Assembly (NCBI GenBank): GCA_945896935.1
Contig: CAMDER010000058.1
Span: 1 to 9,810, forward strand
Direction of reading: 5' to 3'
Origin: Bifidobacterium breve
GTDB lineage: Bacteria > Actinomycetota > Acidimicrobiia > Acidimicrobiales > Ilumatobacteraceae
Length of the DNA stretch: 9,810 nucleotides
A model generated the notes under the pieces. It saw only the letters and a program-made list of their open reading frames with translations. It was not told where the DNA came from and did no database searches. Shown here piece by piece: positions 1 through 6,880 of the stretch (positions are counted from its first letter, which is position 1; the number at the start of each line of letters is the position of its first letter). A program made the position numbers and the translations under genes.

Positions 1-273
1 TACTTCAATATCACGGTTGCCGATTGCAGCCGAGTGAACTACCTCTGTATTGCCCCCGGAGATCAGACATCACAGCCAGCAACTTCCATTATCAACTTTG
101 ATACTGGGGCAACAGTTGCGAATGGCTCGTTCATCAGTCTCTACACCAATCCCGATTCACCTGCTACGCCATTCCAAAGCGTCAAAATCTTTTGCGGAGA
201 AGACGTCGGTTCGTGCCATGTCATTCTTGATGTCATGGGATACGCCGGCAGCTTCGTTCCTTCTTTTCCATGA
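1..273 (+). CDS. C-terminus of a secreted beta-rich surface protein (5' end outside window)
   Basis: The frame is open from base 1 and ends at TGA 271-273, so only the last 90 residues are seen. They are rich in Thr, Val, Ser and Gly and contain four cysteines in two pairs (DCSRVNYLC and FCGEDVGSC), which suggests disulfides outside the cytoplasm. The pattern ITVADCS..YLCIAPG..., then TSIINFDTGATVANG, then VKIFCG and VILDVMGY resembles a beta-rich domain repeated in many actinobacterial exported proteins, where each unit closes with a hydrophobic strand ending in D-V-x-G-Y. This is probably the last such unit of a larger cell-surface or secreted protein. No enzyme residues can be identified and the full architecture cannot be judged. 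The stop shares ATGA with the next start, so the two genes may be cotranscribed although their functions look unrelated. Confidence 0.7.
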   Translation, partial: YFNITVADCSRVNYLCIAPGDQTSQPATSIINFDTGATVANGSFISLYTNPDSPATPFQSVKIFCGEDVGSCHVILDVMGYAGSFVPSFP

Positions 274-1247
274 GCAACAGCATTCAGCAGCGGACCATTC
301 GCACTAACGGCGTCGATCTTGTTGTCTCCGAGGCCGGCGACCCCAGTGGTCCGTGCATCATCTTGAGTCACGGCTTCCCCGAATCGGCTCATTCGTGGCG
401 TCACCAAATGCAACCTTTGGCCGATGCTGGTTATCACGTACTTGCTCCCGATCAACGTGGTTACGGCTTTTCGTCGTCACCAAAAAATGTCACCGACTAC
501 GGCGTGCAACATCTCACCGGCGACTTGGTTGGATTGCTCGATGCAACTGATCATGCCGATGCAACTTTTGTTGGTCACGACTGGGGCGCACTAGTTGTTT
601 GGGAAGCTGGACGTTTACACCCCGATCGTGTGAATGCAATTTGTGCCGTGAGCGTTCCGTTCACACCGTGGCCAGCTAAGCCCACCGATCTTTTCAAGAT
701 GATGTTCACCGATCGCTTCTTTTACATGCTGTACTTCCAAGAGGTCGGTCCAGCTGAAAAAGAACTCGGTGCCGATATTCGCCACACCATGCATCAATTC
801 TTGTGGGCAGCGTCGGGCGCGATGTACAAGCCCGGTCCCACCGACCCCGCTGAACTCCCTCCCATGGCTGGCACTGGTTTCTTAGACCTGTTCAAAGATG
901 TGCCCACTCACCTGCCGACATGGTTGACGCAAGACGATCTCGATTACTACGTCAAGCAGTTCACTAACAGTGGCTTCTTTGGTCCAGTGAGTTGGTATCG
1001 CAATCTTGATGCCAACTACGAACTACTCAAAGACATTCCGATTGACCGCATCTCAATGCCAACGTTCTTTATTGGTGGCGACAAAGATGCCGTCATTGCT
1101 TCACGCCTCGACACGCTTGATGCGGTGAACGGTCTAACCCCGAACTACAAAGGCAGTGTCATCATTCCGGGTGCTGGTCACTGGACGCAGCAAGAAATGC
1201 CCGACGAATTTAACGTGGCGTTGATGGGCTTTTTGAAAACCCTCTAA
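270..1247 (+). CDS. Alpha/beta hydrolase, soluble epoxide hydrolase type
   Basis: The 325-residue protein has the full epoxide-hydrolase signature. HGFP at residues 34-37 gives the oxyanion side. The nucleophile elbow GHDWGA (102-107) places Asp104 as nucleophile. The cap domain carries LYFQE (Tyr155) and WYRN (Tyr243), matching the two tyrosines that polarise the epoxide in mammalian soluble epoxide hydrolase. GGDKDAV gives the charge-relay acid (Asp273) and GAGHWTQ the general base His304. The family hydrolyses epoxides to vicinal diols through an Asp-ester intermediate, in the cytosol. An aspartate rather than serine nucleophile together with both cap tyrosines argues against an esterase, and the tryptophan next to the nucleophile also occurs in haloalkane dehalogenases. 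The ATG start overlaps the preceding stop (ATGA) and has no clear Shine-Dalgarno, so translation is probably coupled. The 3' end overlaps the convergent gene on the other strand by 38 nt. The physiological substrate is unknown. Confidence 0.9.
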   Translation: MSNSIQQRTIRTNGVDLVVSEAGDPSGPCIILSHGFPESAHSWRHQMQPLADAGYHVLAPDQRGYGFSSSPKNVTDYGVQHLTGDLVGLLDATDHADATFVGHDWGALVVWEAGRLHPDRVNAICAVSVPFTPWPAKPTDLFKMMFTDRFFYMLYFQEVGPAEKELGADIRHTMHQFLWAASGAMYKPGPTDPAELPPMAGTGFLDLFKDVPTHLPTWLTQDDLDYYVKQFTNSGFFGPVSWYRNLDANYELLKDIPIDRISMPTFFIGGDKDAVIASRLDTLDAVNGLTPNYKGSVIIPGAGHWTQQEMPDEFNVALMGFLKTL

Positions 1248-1914
1248 ACGGCTGCGCCCACACCTTGGTGGCATCAACGCCATGCGGCGGCCAATTGTCA
1301 TCGCATGTGTACGCATGCCATTCAAATGGATTGCGATAGTAAGCAGTTGCATCAATCTCGTCGGTCAATTTTGTGGTGCGGCCACCTGCGAGCCACTTCG
1401 TAGCAGCAACTATTGAACCAATCGTGAACCAACCCGCATACGTCGCCGGATAAATAGGTCCGAAGAACCTTGCTTGCCACACATGCTGATCTTCGTGATG
1501 AGTGACCAACTTGCGGCGACGTTCGTTAATCGTTCCATCGCGGTCGGCTGCACCGTTAACCACATAACCAAACGTCACGGCAAAGCCCCGCCGCAAAACC
1601 AGCCCACGATCAAATGTCATTCTGTTTTGTCGAGTCGTCAATGACTCATCAATCTGCGCGCCTGTTGCCGCATTGACTCCAGTAGCAACAACTGCGGCAC
1701 TCGTTGTCGCTAATGCCCAGGTGTGATCGAGAACAAAGGCACCAATTCCTCGAGTCGATTTCCAGTCGTACATTCGGCGCGCACCAGAAACTGCTCCGCT
1801 CACCGCACCAATCGCAGTGCCTAATACCGGAAAGCCCACGATGCGACCAGTGATTCCACCTAGTAGCGCGCCAGCAACTCCGACGGCGATTGCCTCTTGT
1901 GGAACCTTGCTCAC
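1210..1914 (-). CDS. Glycine-zipper protein with an HExxH zinc-peptidase-like motif
   Basis: With a GTG start at 1914 this is a 234-residue protein; an in-frame start at 1992 is possible but would run about 80 nt into the preceding gene. GTG overlaps the CPBP stop as GTGA, the same junction used one gene upstream. The N-terminus (about residues 8-46) is a hydrophobic glycine-rich stretch (GVAGALLGGITG, GTAIGAVSGAVSG) like a glycine zipper, probably membrane inserting. A second weakly hydrophobic segment lies near 66-84. The C-terminal half carries HEDQH at 140-144, fitting the HExxH zinc-binding motif, and a later NPFEWHAY with Glu198 that could be the third ligand as in gluzincins. WQARFFGPIYP just after HExxH resembles a conserved motif in uncharacterised actinobacterial proteins. 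I do not recognise a characterised family. A metalloprotease role is inferred from the motif alone. Confidence 0.72.
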   Translation of the reverse strand: MSKVPQEAIAVGVAGALLGGITGRIVGFPVLGTAIGAVSGAVSGARRMYDWKSTRGIGAFVLDHTWALATTSAAVVATGVNAATGAQIDESLTTRQNRMTFDRGLVLRRGFAVTFGYVVNGAADRDGTINERRRKLVTHHEDQHVWQARFFGPIYPATYAGWFTIGSIVAATKWLAGGRTTKLTDEIDATAYYRNPFEWHAYTCDDNWPPHGVDATKVWAQPFRGFSKSPSTPR

Positions 1915-2597
1915 CAGATAAAACCCTTGTGCCCTAACGATAGAAAATCCATCAGCGCTGCGACCGATATATGTAGAGCGATACCCCACCACACACTTTT
2001 GGTGCGATAAGCAAGAGCCCCCATCACTAAGCCACCGATAATTGCCGCCAATGCTTCAGCTGGTGGCTTGGTGAAATGAATCATCAAGTAGGGAATCGTT
2101 GCGATGAAAATTGAGGCATGGCCAAATCGCTTTGCTAATCCCAAAACCAGAAAACCTCGAAAGAAAGTTTCGACTGCGACAAATTGCAGGATGTAAAAGA
2201 TCCACCAGATGCGTAGGTCAGTCCAAATATCTAGTTGACCGCGACCAATCTCAAGCAGCGGATAGCGCTCTTGAAATTCACCCGTGTTGCTCGCAACGAT
2301 AACGAAAGGTATCGAGATCGCGAAAAGTGTGACGTAATACTTCCAGTGATGTGACCTACCACGAAACTTCCAGCCGATGTCACTTGGCTTTAGACCGATG
2401 AAACGAATCACCATCAGTGGCACTACTAAGTAGCTCAAGATCTGCGTTCCGGACCACCAACACAATTCGGCCAAACGTGTTGACGTATCGGGCACGTAGC
2501 GAAGGCCGAAATGAGCAAACCAAAGACTCAGCAGAGCCGCAACAAAGATAACGATGGTGCGACGATCAAGATCGTCGCGCATTTTTGTGTCGGTCAC
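1911..2597 (-). CDS. CPBP-family intramembrane protein (Abi/Rce1-type)
   Basis: The 228-residue polytopic membrane protein has hydrophobic segments at about residues 15-33, 50-67, 86-102, 131-152, 163-173 and 183-197. The CPBP (CAAX protease and bacteriocin-processing, Abi) region is at the C-terminal half. Motif 1 reads VETFFRG (Glu143, Arg147) in place of EExxxR, motif 2 is centred on His174 (LMIHF) and motif 3 on His209 with Asp217 (LHISVAALMD). Family members are glutamate-type intramembrane proteases or inactive relatives, used for prenyl-protein processing, bacteriocin maturation or immunity. The loss of the first motif-1 glutamate leaves activity uncertain. The GTG start overlaps the Bax-inhibitor stop (GTGA), and its own stop overlaps the next GTG. 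The start is chosen for this overlap; an ATG five codons later is the alternative. Natural substrate not predictable. Confidence 0.82.
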   Translation of the reverse strand: MTDTKMRDDLDRRTIVIFVAALLSLWFAHFGLRYVPDTSTRLAELCWWSGTQILSYLVVPLMVIRFIGLKPSDIGWKFRGRSHHWKYYVTLFAISIPFVIVASNTGEFQERYPLLEIGRGQLDIWTDLRIWWIFYILQFVAVETFFRGFLVLGLAKRFGHASIFIATIPYLMIHFTKPPAEALAAIIGGLVMGALAYRTKSVWWGIALHISVAALMDFLSLGHKGFIW

Positions 2598-3418
2598 CGT
2601 TCGCGAAGCTTGGAAAGCAGACGCAAGATTTCAAGGTACAACCACACGACCGTGACCATGACTCCGAACGCCGCGTACCACTCTGTTGACTCGGGCATTC
2701 CTTGCTTCGACCCGCGCTCGATGAAATCGAAGTCGAGGGCCAAGTTAAATGCCGCCAAGCCAGCAACTAAGAAACTAAATCCAATACCAAAGAAACTTGT
2801 TGACTGAATAAATGGAGGAGTCGCTCCAAAAAGACTCATCAGCATTGAGACTCCGTAGAACAAGGCAACACCCATGGTTGCGCCAATCACGATGCGGCGG
2901 AAGCGATCGGTCACCTTGATGATGCGTAAACTGTACATCGTCAACATGACAGCGAAGACCGCGATCGTTGCACCAGCAGCCTGCACCACAATGCCGTCGT
3001 AATACGTTTCATACGCTTTGCTAATTGCCCCGACAAACAAACCTTCAGCAATTGCGTACACCGGAGCCAAGAACTTGGCGAGGTGTGGTTTGAATGACAA
3101 GAAAATCGCTAAACCAAATCCAACAAGTAATCCACCGATGGCATACGCCGGGAACTTGTACACCTGACCGTCAGGTGCATCGACGCCAAGCCAACCAACA
3201 ACTGCGGCGGCAAGTAAGAGAACAAACAAAACTGCAGTTGCGTTTGCAGTGCCAGCAACTGTCATCGTGCGACCGGTCGGCACCCACGGTGTTGTCGGAC
3301 CGTCATTGAGTGGATCAACATTTCCGCGACGAGTTGATTGATCGGGGGCTGCCCAACCAGAATCATTTGCTGCTGCTGCTTGTTTGAGTCGCTTCTCATT
3401 CAGTAGTGGATTAGACAT
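2594..3418 (-). CDS. Bax inhibitor-1/YccA family membrane protein
   Basis: The ATG at 3418 has a strong Shine-Dalgarno (AGGAG, 7 nt upstream) and gives 274 residues; an upstream start at 3442 would leave that site inside the gene. Residues 1-55 are a soluble, Asn/Asp/Pro-rich tail. Seven hydrophobic segments follow at about 60-78, 90-108, 115-134, 145-163, 174-197, 208-228 and 247-268. The end shows the family signature ALDFDFIERG (Asp229, Asp231) before the last helix, EWYAAFG...VWLYLEILRLL. The long cytosolic N-terminus fits the actinobacterial Bax1-I form (PF12811) rather than the shorter E. coli YccA. Relatives such as BsYetJ are pH-sensitive calcium-leak channels, and YccA modulates the membrane protease FtsH; which applies here is unknown. 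It heads an operon with a CPBP protein and an HExxH protein, which hints at membrane stress or proteolysis control. Confidence 0.9.
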   Translation of the reverse strand: MSNPLLNEKRLKQAAAANDSGWAAPDQSTRRGNVDPLNDGPTTPWVPTGRTMTVAGTANATAVLFVLLLAAAVVGWLGVDAPDGQVYKFPAYAIGGLLVGFGLAIFLSFKPHLAKFLAPVYAIAEGLFVGAISKAYETYYDGIVVQAAGATIAVFAVMLTMYSLRIIKVTDRFRRIVIGATMGVALFYGVSMLMSLFGATPPFIQSTSFFGIGFSFLVAGLAAFNLALDFDFIERGSKQGMPESTEWYAAFGVMVTVVWLYLEILRLLSKLRER

Positions 3419-3624
3419 AGCATTTCTCCTTTTTGGGTACACGATCAGAAGTGCAAAAACTCACAAAATCGTTATTTCCTCAGATTACCGACAATAAATC
3501 TCGGTGTCTTGGCAACCAATATTTCCACACTTTTTTGGAATCTTTGCGCTGGCGGTTGTGTCGGGCATTGTGGTCGGTATCGTTCCCGCCACTACTGCAA
3601 TTTCGGGAGAAGTGGGGTTCTTAA
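3419..3624. other. Divergent spacer between the Bax-inhibitor operon and the sigma-factor gene
   Basis: These 206 nt must hold promoters for both directions, since the flanking genes diverge. I could not find a convincing -35/-10 pair on either strand. A short inverted repeat TTCCA...TGGAA with an 8-nt T-rich loop lies at 3523-3540; it is too weak to call a terminator or operator. The right half, from about 3504, reads as a small hydrophobic ORF described separately. Confidence 0.5.
3426..3430 (-). promoter_or_regulatory. Shine-Dalgarno of the Bax-inhibitor gene
   Basis: AGGAG on the minus strand lies 7 nt before the ATG at 3418. It is one of the few strong ribosome-binding sites in the window and decides the start of this first gene of the operon; the two following genes rely on GTGA overlaps. 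Confidence 0.75.

Positions 3625-3644
<20 letters not shown>
3504..3644 (+). CDS. Possible small single-TM protein upstream of the sigma factor
   Basis: This frame starts at GTG 3504, after an in-frame TAA at 3495-3497, and ends at TGA 3642-3644, which is 20 nt inside the sigma-factor gene. It would encode 46 residues. The middle reads FGIFALAVVSGIVVGIV followed by PATTAISGEVGFLSG, a plausible single membrane helix with a short tail. GT-rich DNA gives hydrophobic peptides by chance, no Shine-Dalgarno is visible, and promoter elements for the sigma gene must also lie here. If real, translation reaching its stop could couple to the sigma GTG start. The coding call is weak. Confidence 0.22.
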
Positions 3645-4562
<918 letters not shown>

Positions 4563-4566
<4 letters not shown>

Positions 4567-5429
4567 GCCTTACGGCGGCGTTGTCGCTCCATCAGGCTGC
4601 ACCAGTCCCACTGTGCGCCACCCATCGCGGTGACTTCAGCGAGCATCTGGCCAACCATTGAGGTCACTGGCAACGGCACATTCATGGACGCTGCTTCATC
4701 AAGAACGAGTCCGATGTCTTTGCGCATCAACGTTGTCGAGAATCCGTAGTTGTATTCACCGGCCAACATTTTCTCGGCGCGATTGGCCATCTGCCATGAA
4801 GCCGAAGAACCTTGCAACATCACGTGAATCACTTTTTGCACATCAAGACCGGCAGTCTCGGCAAAGTCAAGTCCTTCAGCCAATGCTTGGCACACACCCA
4901 CAACACAAATCTGATTCGTCATCTTGGTGATTTGCCCGGCACCCGATTCGCCCATCAACGTCATGCGCGCGGCATAACCCGACATCACTGTCTCAGCCGA
5001 AGCAAATGCACCTTCATCGCCGCCCGCCATCACCGTGAGGGTTCCGTTGCGGGCACCGTCAACTCCACCTGAAACTGGAGCATCCAAGAACGATGATCCA
5101 ACTTCGGCGACTCGTGTCGCAACAACTCGCGAACCTTCAGCAGATGTTGTTGAGTGATCAATCCATACTGTGCCTTTGGCAAGTTCGGAAACGATTCCGT
5201 CAGCAACTGCAAACAATTCGCGATCGGCGGGCAACGACGTCATCACAAACTCGCGACCTCGAACAGCATCAGTGGGGCTGGCAACTGCTTCCCCACCCTT
5301 TTCGGCAACCCACTTGTCGGCCATACCTGGCCCAACATCGCACACCACCACATCGTGACCAGCTTTGGCCAAGTGCGCCGCCATATGCCAACCCATGCGA
5401 CCAATACCAATGAACGCGATCGTGCTCAT
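4563..5429 (-). CDS. NAD(P)-dependent beta-hydroxyacid dehydrogenase (3-hydroxyisobutyrate dehydrogenase family)
   Basis: The 288-residue length and all diagnostic motifs fit the beta-hydroxyacid dehydrogenase family. The Rossmann loop is GIGRMGWHMA (8-17). Asp31 after the second strand suggests NAD preference over NADP, by analogy. The substrate loop is DAPVSGGVDGA (116-126). The catalytic segment GAGQITKMTNQ (163-173) has Lys169 and Asn172, and LMRKDIGLVLDEA (234-246) is the conserved C-terminal helix. Members oxidise 3-hydroxyisobutyrate (valine breakdown) or reduce tartronate or succinate semialdehyde; the exact substrate is not readable. The ATG overlaps the stop of the upstream PF06684-type gene (ATGA), so the two are translationally coupled and probably act in one catabolic route. 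The TAG stop overlaps the sigma-factor TAA tail to tail, leaving no room for a terminator. Confidence 0.9.
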
Positions 5430-6025
5430 GCTGGTACTCCTGGCTGGCCACGGTCGGCCAACGTAAATCCACCGGCGAGGCGAGCGTGTACGCGTCCACC
5501 AACGCCCATGGCCAAAATCACCACCATCTCATCGGGCTTGGGTCCATCGGGAACACCCACTTCAATCGCGTCGTAATGACTGCCCACGTAACTCCAATCC
5601 ATATGCGTGATCGGCACATCAAGACGTGCCCCCATCCCCGCAACTTTTTTCGTTGACGGAACAATCGATGTGCCCTTGCCAAGTGCAGCACGCATGCCTC
5701 CACCGCCGGGAATATGCCACATCGCGCCGTGTTCAATTTCGCCAGCCGAACCAACGATGATTCCTTTGCCGTAGCCATCGATCTTCGAAGCATCGCCACC
5801 TAAGTGACCGATCAAGATATTTCCGAGCCGCTCACCGAGTGCACGTAGTTCATCAACTACTGGGCTCAGATCATCGACGTACTTACCCACGTAGGGGTTC
5901 GTCACAACTGCCGCCACTGCTCCCTTCATTGCGGGCACCGTAGGGATAGGTCCGTTGACTCCAGATGAATGATCGTGAAAAATCTCTTCAACAATCGTGA
6001 CGATCTTGCGCACTTCGAACAACAT
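5426..6025 (-). CDS. 'Amino acid synthesis' family protein (PF06684/DUF1185)
   Basis: The 199 residues match this family's usual length. Its conserved blocks are visible: NPYVGKYVDDLSP (43-55), GYGKGIIVG (84-92), GEIEHGAMWHIP (95-106), MRAALGKG (111-118), IVPSTKK (121-127) and the run from HMDWSYVGSHYDAIEV to VPDGPKPDE (141-166). Structures of family members show a chorismate-mutase/YjgF-like fold and the biochemical role is unproven despite the family name. The conserved His, Lys and Asp residues suggest a small-molecule site. A good Shine-Dalgarno (AGGGAG, 5 nt upstream) supports the ATG at 6025. It overlaps the downstream dehydrogenase by ATGA, so a shared pathway is likely. It starts only 24 nt after the selC 3' end on the same strand and may be read through from the tRNA promoter. 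Confidence 0.82.
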   Translation of the reverse strand: MLFEVRKIVTIVEEIFHDHSSGVNGPIPTVPAMKGAVAAVVTNPYVGKYVDDLSPVVDELRALGERLGNILIGHLGGDASKIDGYGKGIIVGSAGEIEHGAMWHIPGGGGMRAALGKGTSIVPSTKKVAGMGARLDVPITHMDWSYVGSHYDAIEVGVPDGPKPDEMVVILAMGVGGRVHARLAGGFTLADRGQPGVPA

Positions 6026-6030
6026 GTTCT

Positions 6031-6036
6031 CTCCCT
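6031..6036 (-). promoter_or_regulatory. Shine-Dalgarno of the PF06684-family gene
   Basis: AGGGAG on the minus strand lies 5 nt before the ATG at 6025. It lies in the short gap between the selC 3' end and the start codon, so the mRNA can initiate translation independently of any upstream gene. Confidence 0.65.
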
Positions 6037-6049
6037 AGAAAAATGATTG

Positions 6050-6145
6050 TGGCGGAGGTGGACGGGAATCGAACCCGCCGGACGAGGTTCACTCGTCCCA
6101 ACCGCTTTGAAGGCGGCGGAGCCCACCAGGTACCCGGACACCTCC
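6050..6145 (-). tRNA. selC: tRNA-Sec (anticodon UCA)
   Basis: The 96-nt minus-strand element folds as a selenocysteine tRNA. The acceptor strands GGAGGTG (6139-6145) and CACCTCC (6054-6060) pair, followed by discriminator G and an encoded CCA (6050-6052). The anticodon loop CTTCAAA (6106-6112) gives UCA on a 5-bp stem closed by a G-U pair. The long variable arm has a perfect 7-bp stem GGACGAG/CTCGTCC with a 5-nt loop. The T-loop is TTCGATT. Acceptor plus T-stem total 13 bp, as in bacterial tRNA-Sec. Length, UCA anticodon, G discriminator and CCA agree with E. coli selC. It is charged by SerRS, converted by SelA using selenophosphate from SelD, and delivered to UGA by SelB; none of those genes is in the window. 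TGA is an ordinary stop in about half the genes here, so this is not a tryptophan or suppressor tRNA. Confidence 0.95.
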
Positions 6146-6152
6146 GCTATTT

Positions 6153-6158
6153 AGGGTA
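6153..6158 (-). promoter_or_regulatory. Possible -10 element of selC
   Basis: TACCCT on the minus strand fits TANNNT and lies 7 nt before the mature 5' end of the tRNA, a normal spacing for a tRNA promoter. No TTGACA-like -35 lies 16-18 nt upstream; instead a tandem TTGAGGT repeat is present there. Tentative. Confidence 0.25.
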
Positions 6159-6161
6159 GTC

Positions 6162-6175
6162 ACCTCAAACCTCAA
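6162..6175. repeat. Tandem 7-bp repeat upstream of selC
   Basis: ACCTCAA occurs twice head to tail with no gap (TTGAGGT twice on the minus strand). It sits in the 75-nt divergent spacer between selC and the Tad cluster, just upstream of the possible selC -10. It could be a regulator site or chance. Confidence 0.4.
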
Positions 6176-6220
6176 GCGTGCGCTCACACTTCGCCATCAC
6201 AACTAATTTTGCGGGGTTTT

Positions 6221-6880
6221 ATGTTGATCATTTTGTCGTCACCTAAAGGCGGTTCTGGCACATCGGTTGTTGCTGCCAGTTTGGCCATTGCGAGTTCGTC
6301 GTCAGCCCCCACACTTCTCATTGACCTCGCCGGAGATCAAGCCGCCATTATGGGCTTACCCGAACCTCCCGTCGGACTCAGCGATTGGGTCAACGGTATG
6401 ACACATCATGATTTTGATGAGATTCTGATCACCTGCAACGAGAATCTTCAGCTCGCACCTTCTGGCAGTTCTGCTACCGAAATTCTCTCGACAAACGCTT
6501 GGACCAATCTCGTTCGAGCAGTGACGAAAAAAGAAGCCGATGGATACAACATCGTCATTGATTTCGGCCAAGCCAATCTTCCCCTAGCCTTCGACAAACT
6601 TATTCACACGCATTACATGGTGACACGACCCTGTTATTTATCGCTGCGAAGAGCGGTCAATCTTGACCAAAAGTTTTCCGCTGTCATTGTTGTCCAAGAA
6701 CATGACCGAGTTTTGACAACAAGCGACGTCGAGTCAGTGATGAAGTTGAAATGCGCCGCAGAAGTTCCGTACTCAAGTGATATTTCTCGTCGTGTTGATT
6801 CGGGTCTTCTCAAATCTCGACTGCCGCTACTTCTTCACGCAGCTCTCTCGCCTCTCGTGTCGCCAGGAGTCAGCCCATGA
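6221..6880 (+). CDS. TadZ/CpaE-like MinD-type ATPase of the Tad pilus
   Basis: From ATG 6221 the protein has 219 residues; a TTG 12 nt upstream is also in frame but less likely. A deviant Walker A lies at residues 8-15, SPKGGSGTS: the MinD signature Lys9 is kept, but the P-loop lysine position holds Thr14, a change common in CpaE/TadZ proteins. LLIDLAGDQ (32-40) corresponds to the switch I region, and YNIVIDFGQ (109-117, Asp114) to Walker B. TadZ/CpaE places the Tad pilus machine in the cell and binds ATP as a membrane-associated dimer. The N-terminal receiver-like domain found in full-length CpaE and TadZ is missing, leaving an ATPase core only. The stop overlaps the TadA start (ATGA). A TAATTT stretch at 6204-6209 could be a -10 giving a very short leader. 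First gene of the pilus operon. Confidence 0.82.
   Translation: MLIILSSPKGGSGTSVVAASLAIASSSSAPTLLIDLAGDQAAIMGLPEPPVGLSDWVNGMTHHDFDEILITCNENLQLAPSGSSATEILSTNAWTNLVRAVTKKEADGYNIVIDFGQANLPLAFDKLIHTHYMVTRPCYLSLRRAVNLDQKFSAVIVVQEHDRVLTTSDVESVMKLKCAAEVPYSSDISRRVDSGLLKSRLPLLLHAALSPLVSPGVSP

Noticed and set aside
1915..1992. Upstream start of the HExxH protein at 1992
   Set aside because: It would overlap the CPBP coding region by about 80 nt, while the GTG at 1914 gives the same 4-nt overlap found at the preceding junction.
3523..3540. TTCCA...TGGAA hairpin as a terminator
   Set aside because: The stem is only 5 bp with no GC-rich part and no following T-run on either strand, and it lies in a divergent promoter region.
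5426..5429. In-frame TGA of the PF06684 gene as a selenocysteine codon
   Set aside because: Read-through gives no family-like sequence, and TGA forms a normal ATGA junction with the next gene. The same holds for the other TGA stops checked (CPBP, TadC).
6050..6145. selC as an insertion site for a genomic island carrying the Tad genes
   Set aside because: The Tad cluster lies at the 5' side of the tRNA. No integrase is present and no second copy of the tRNA 3' end was seen in the window.
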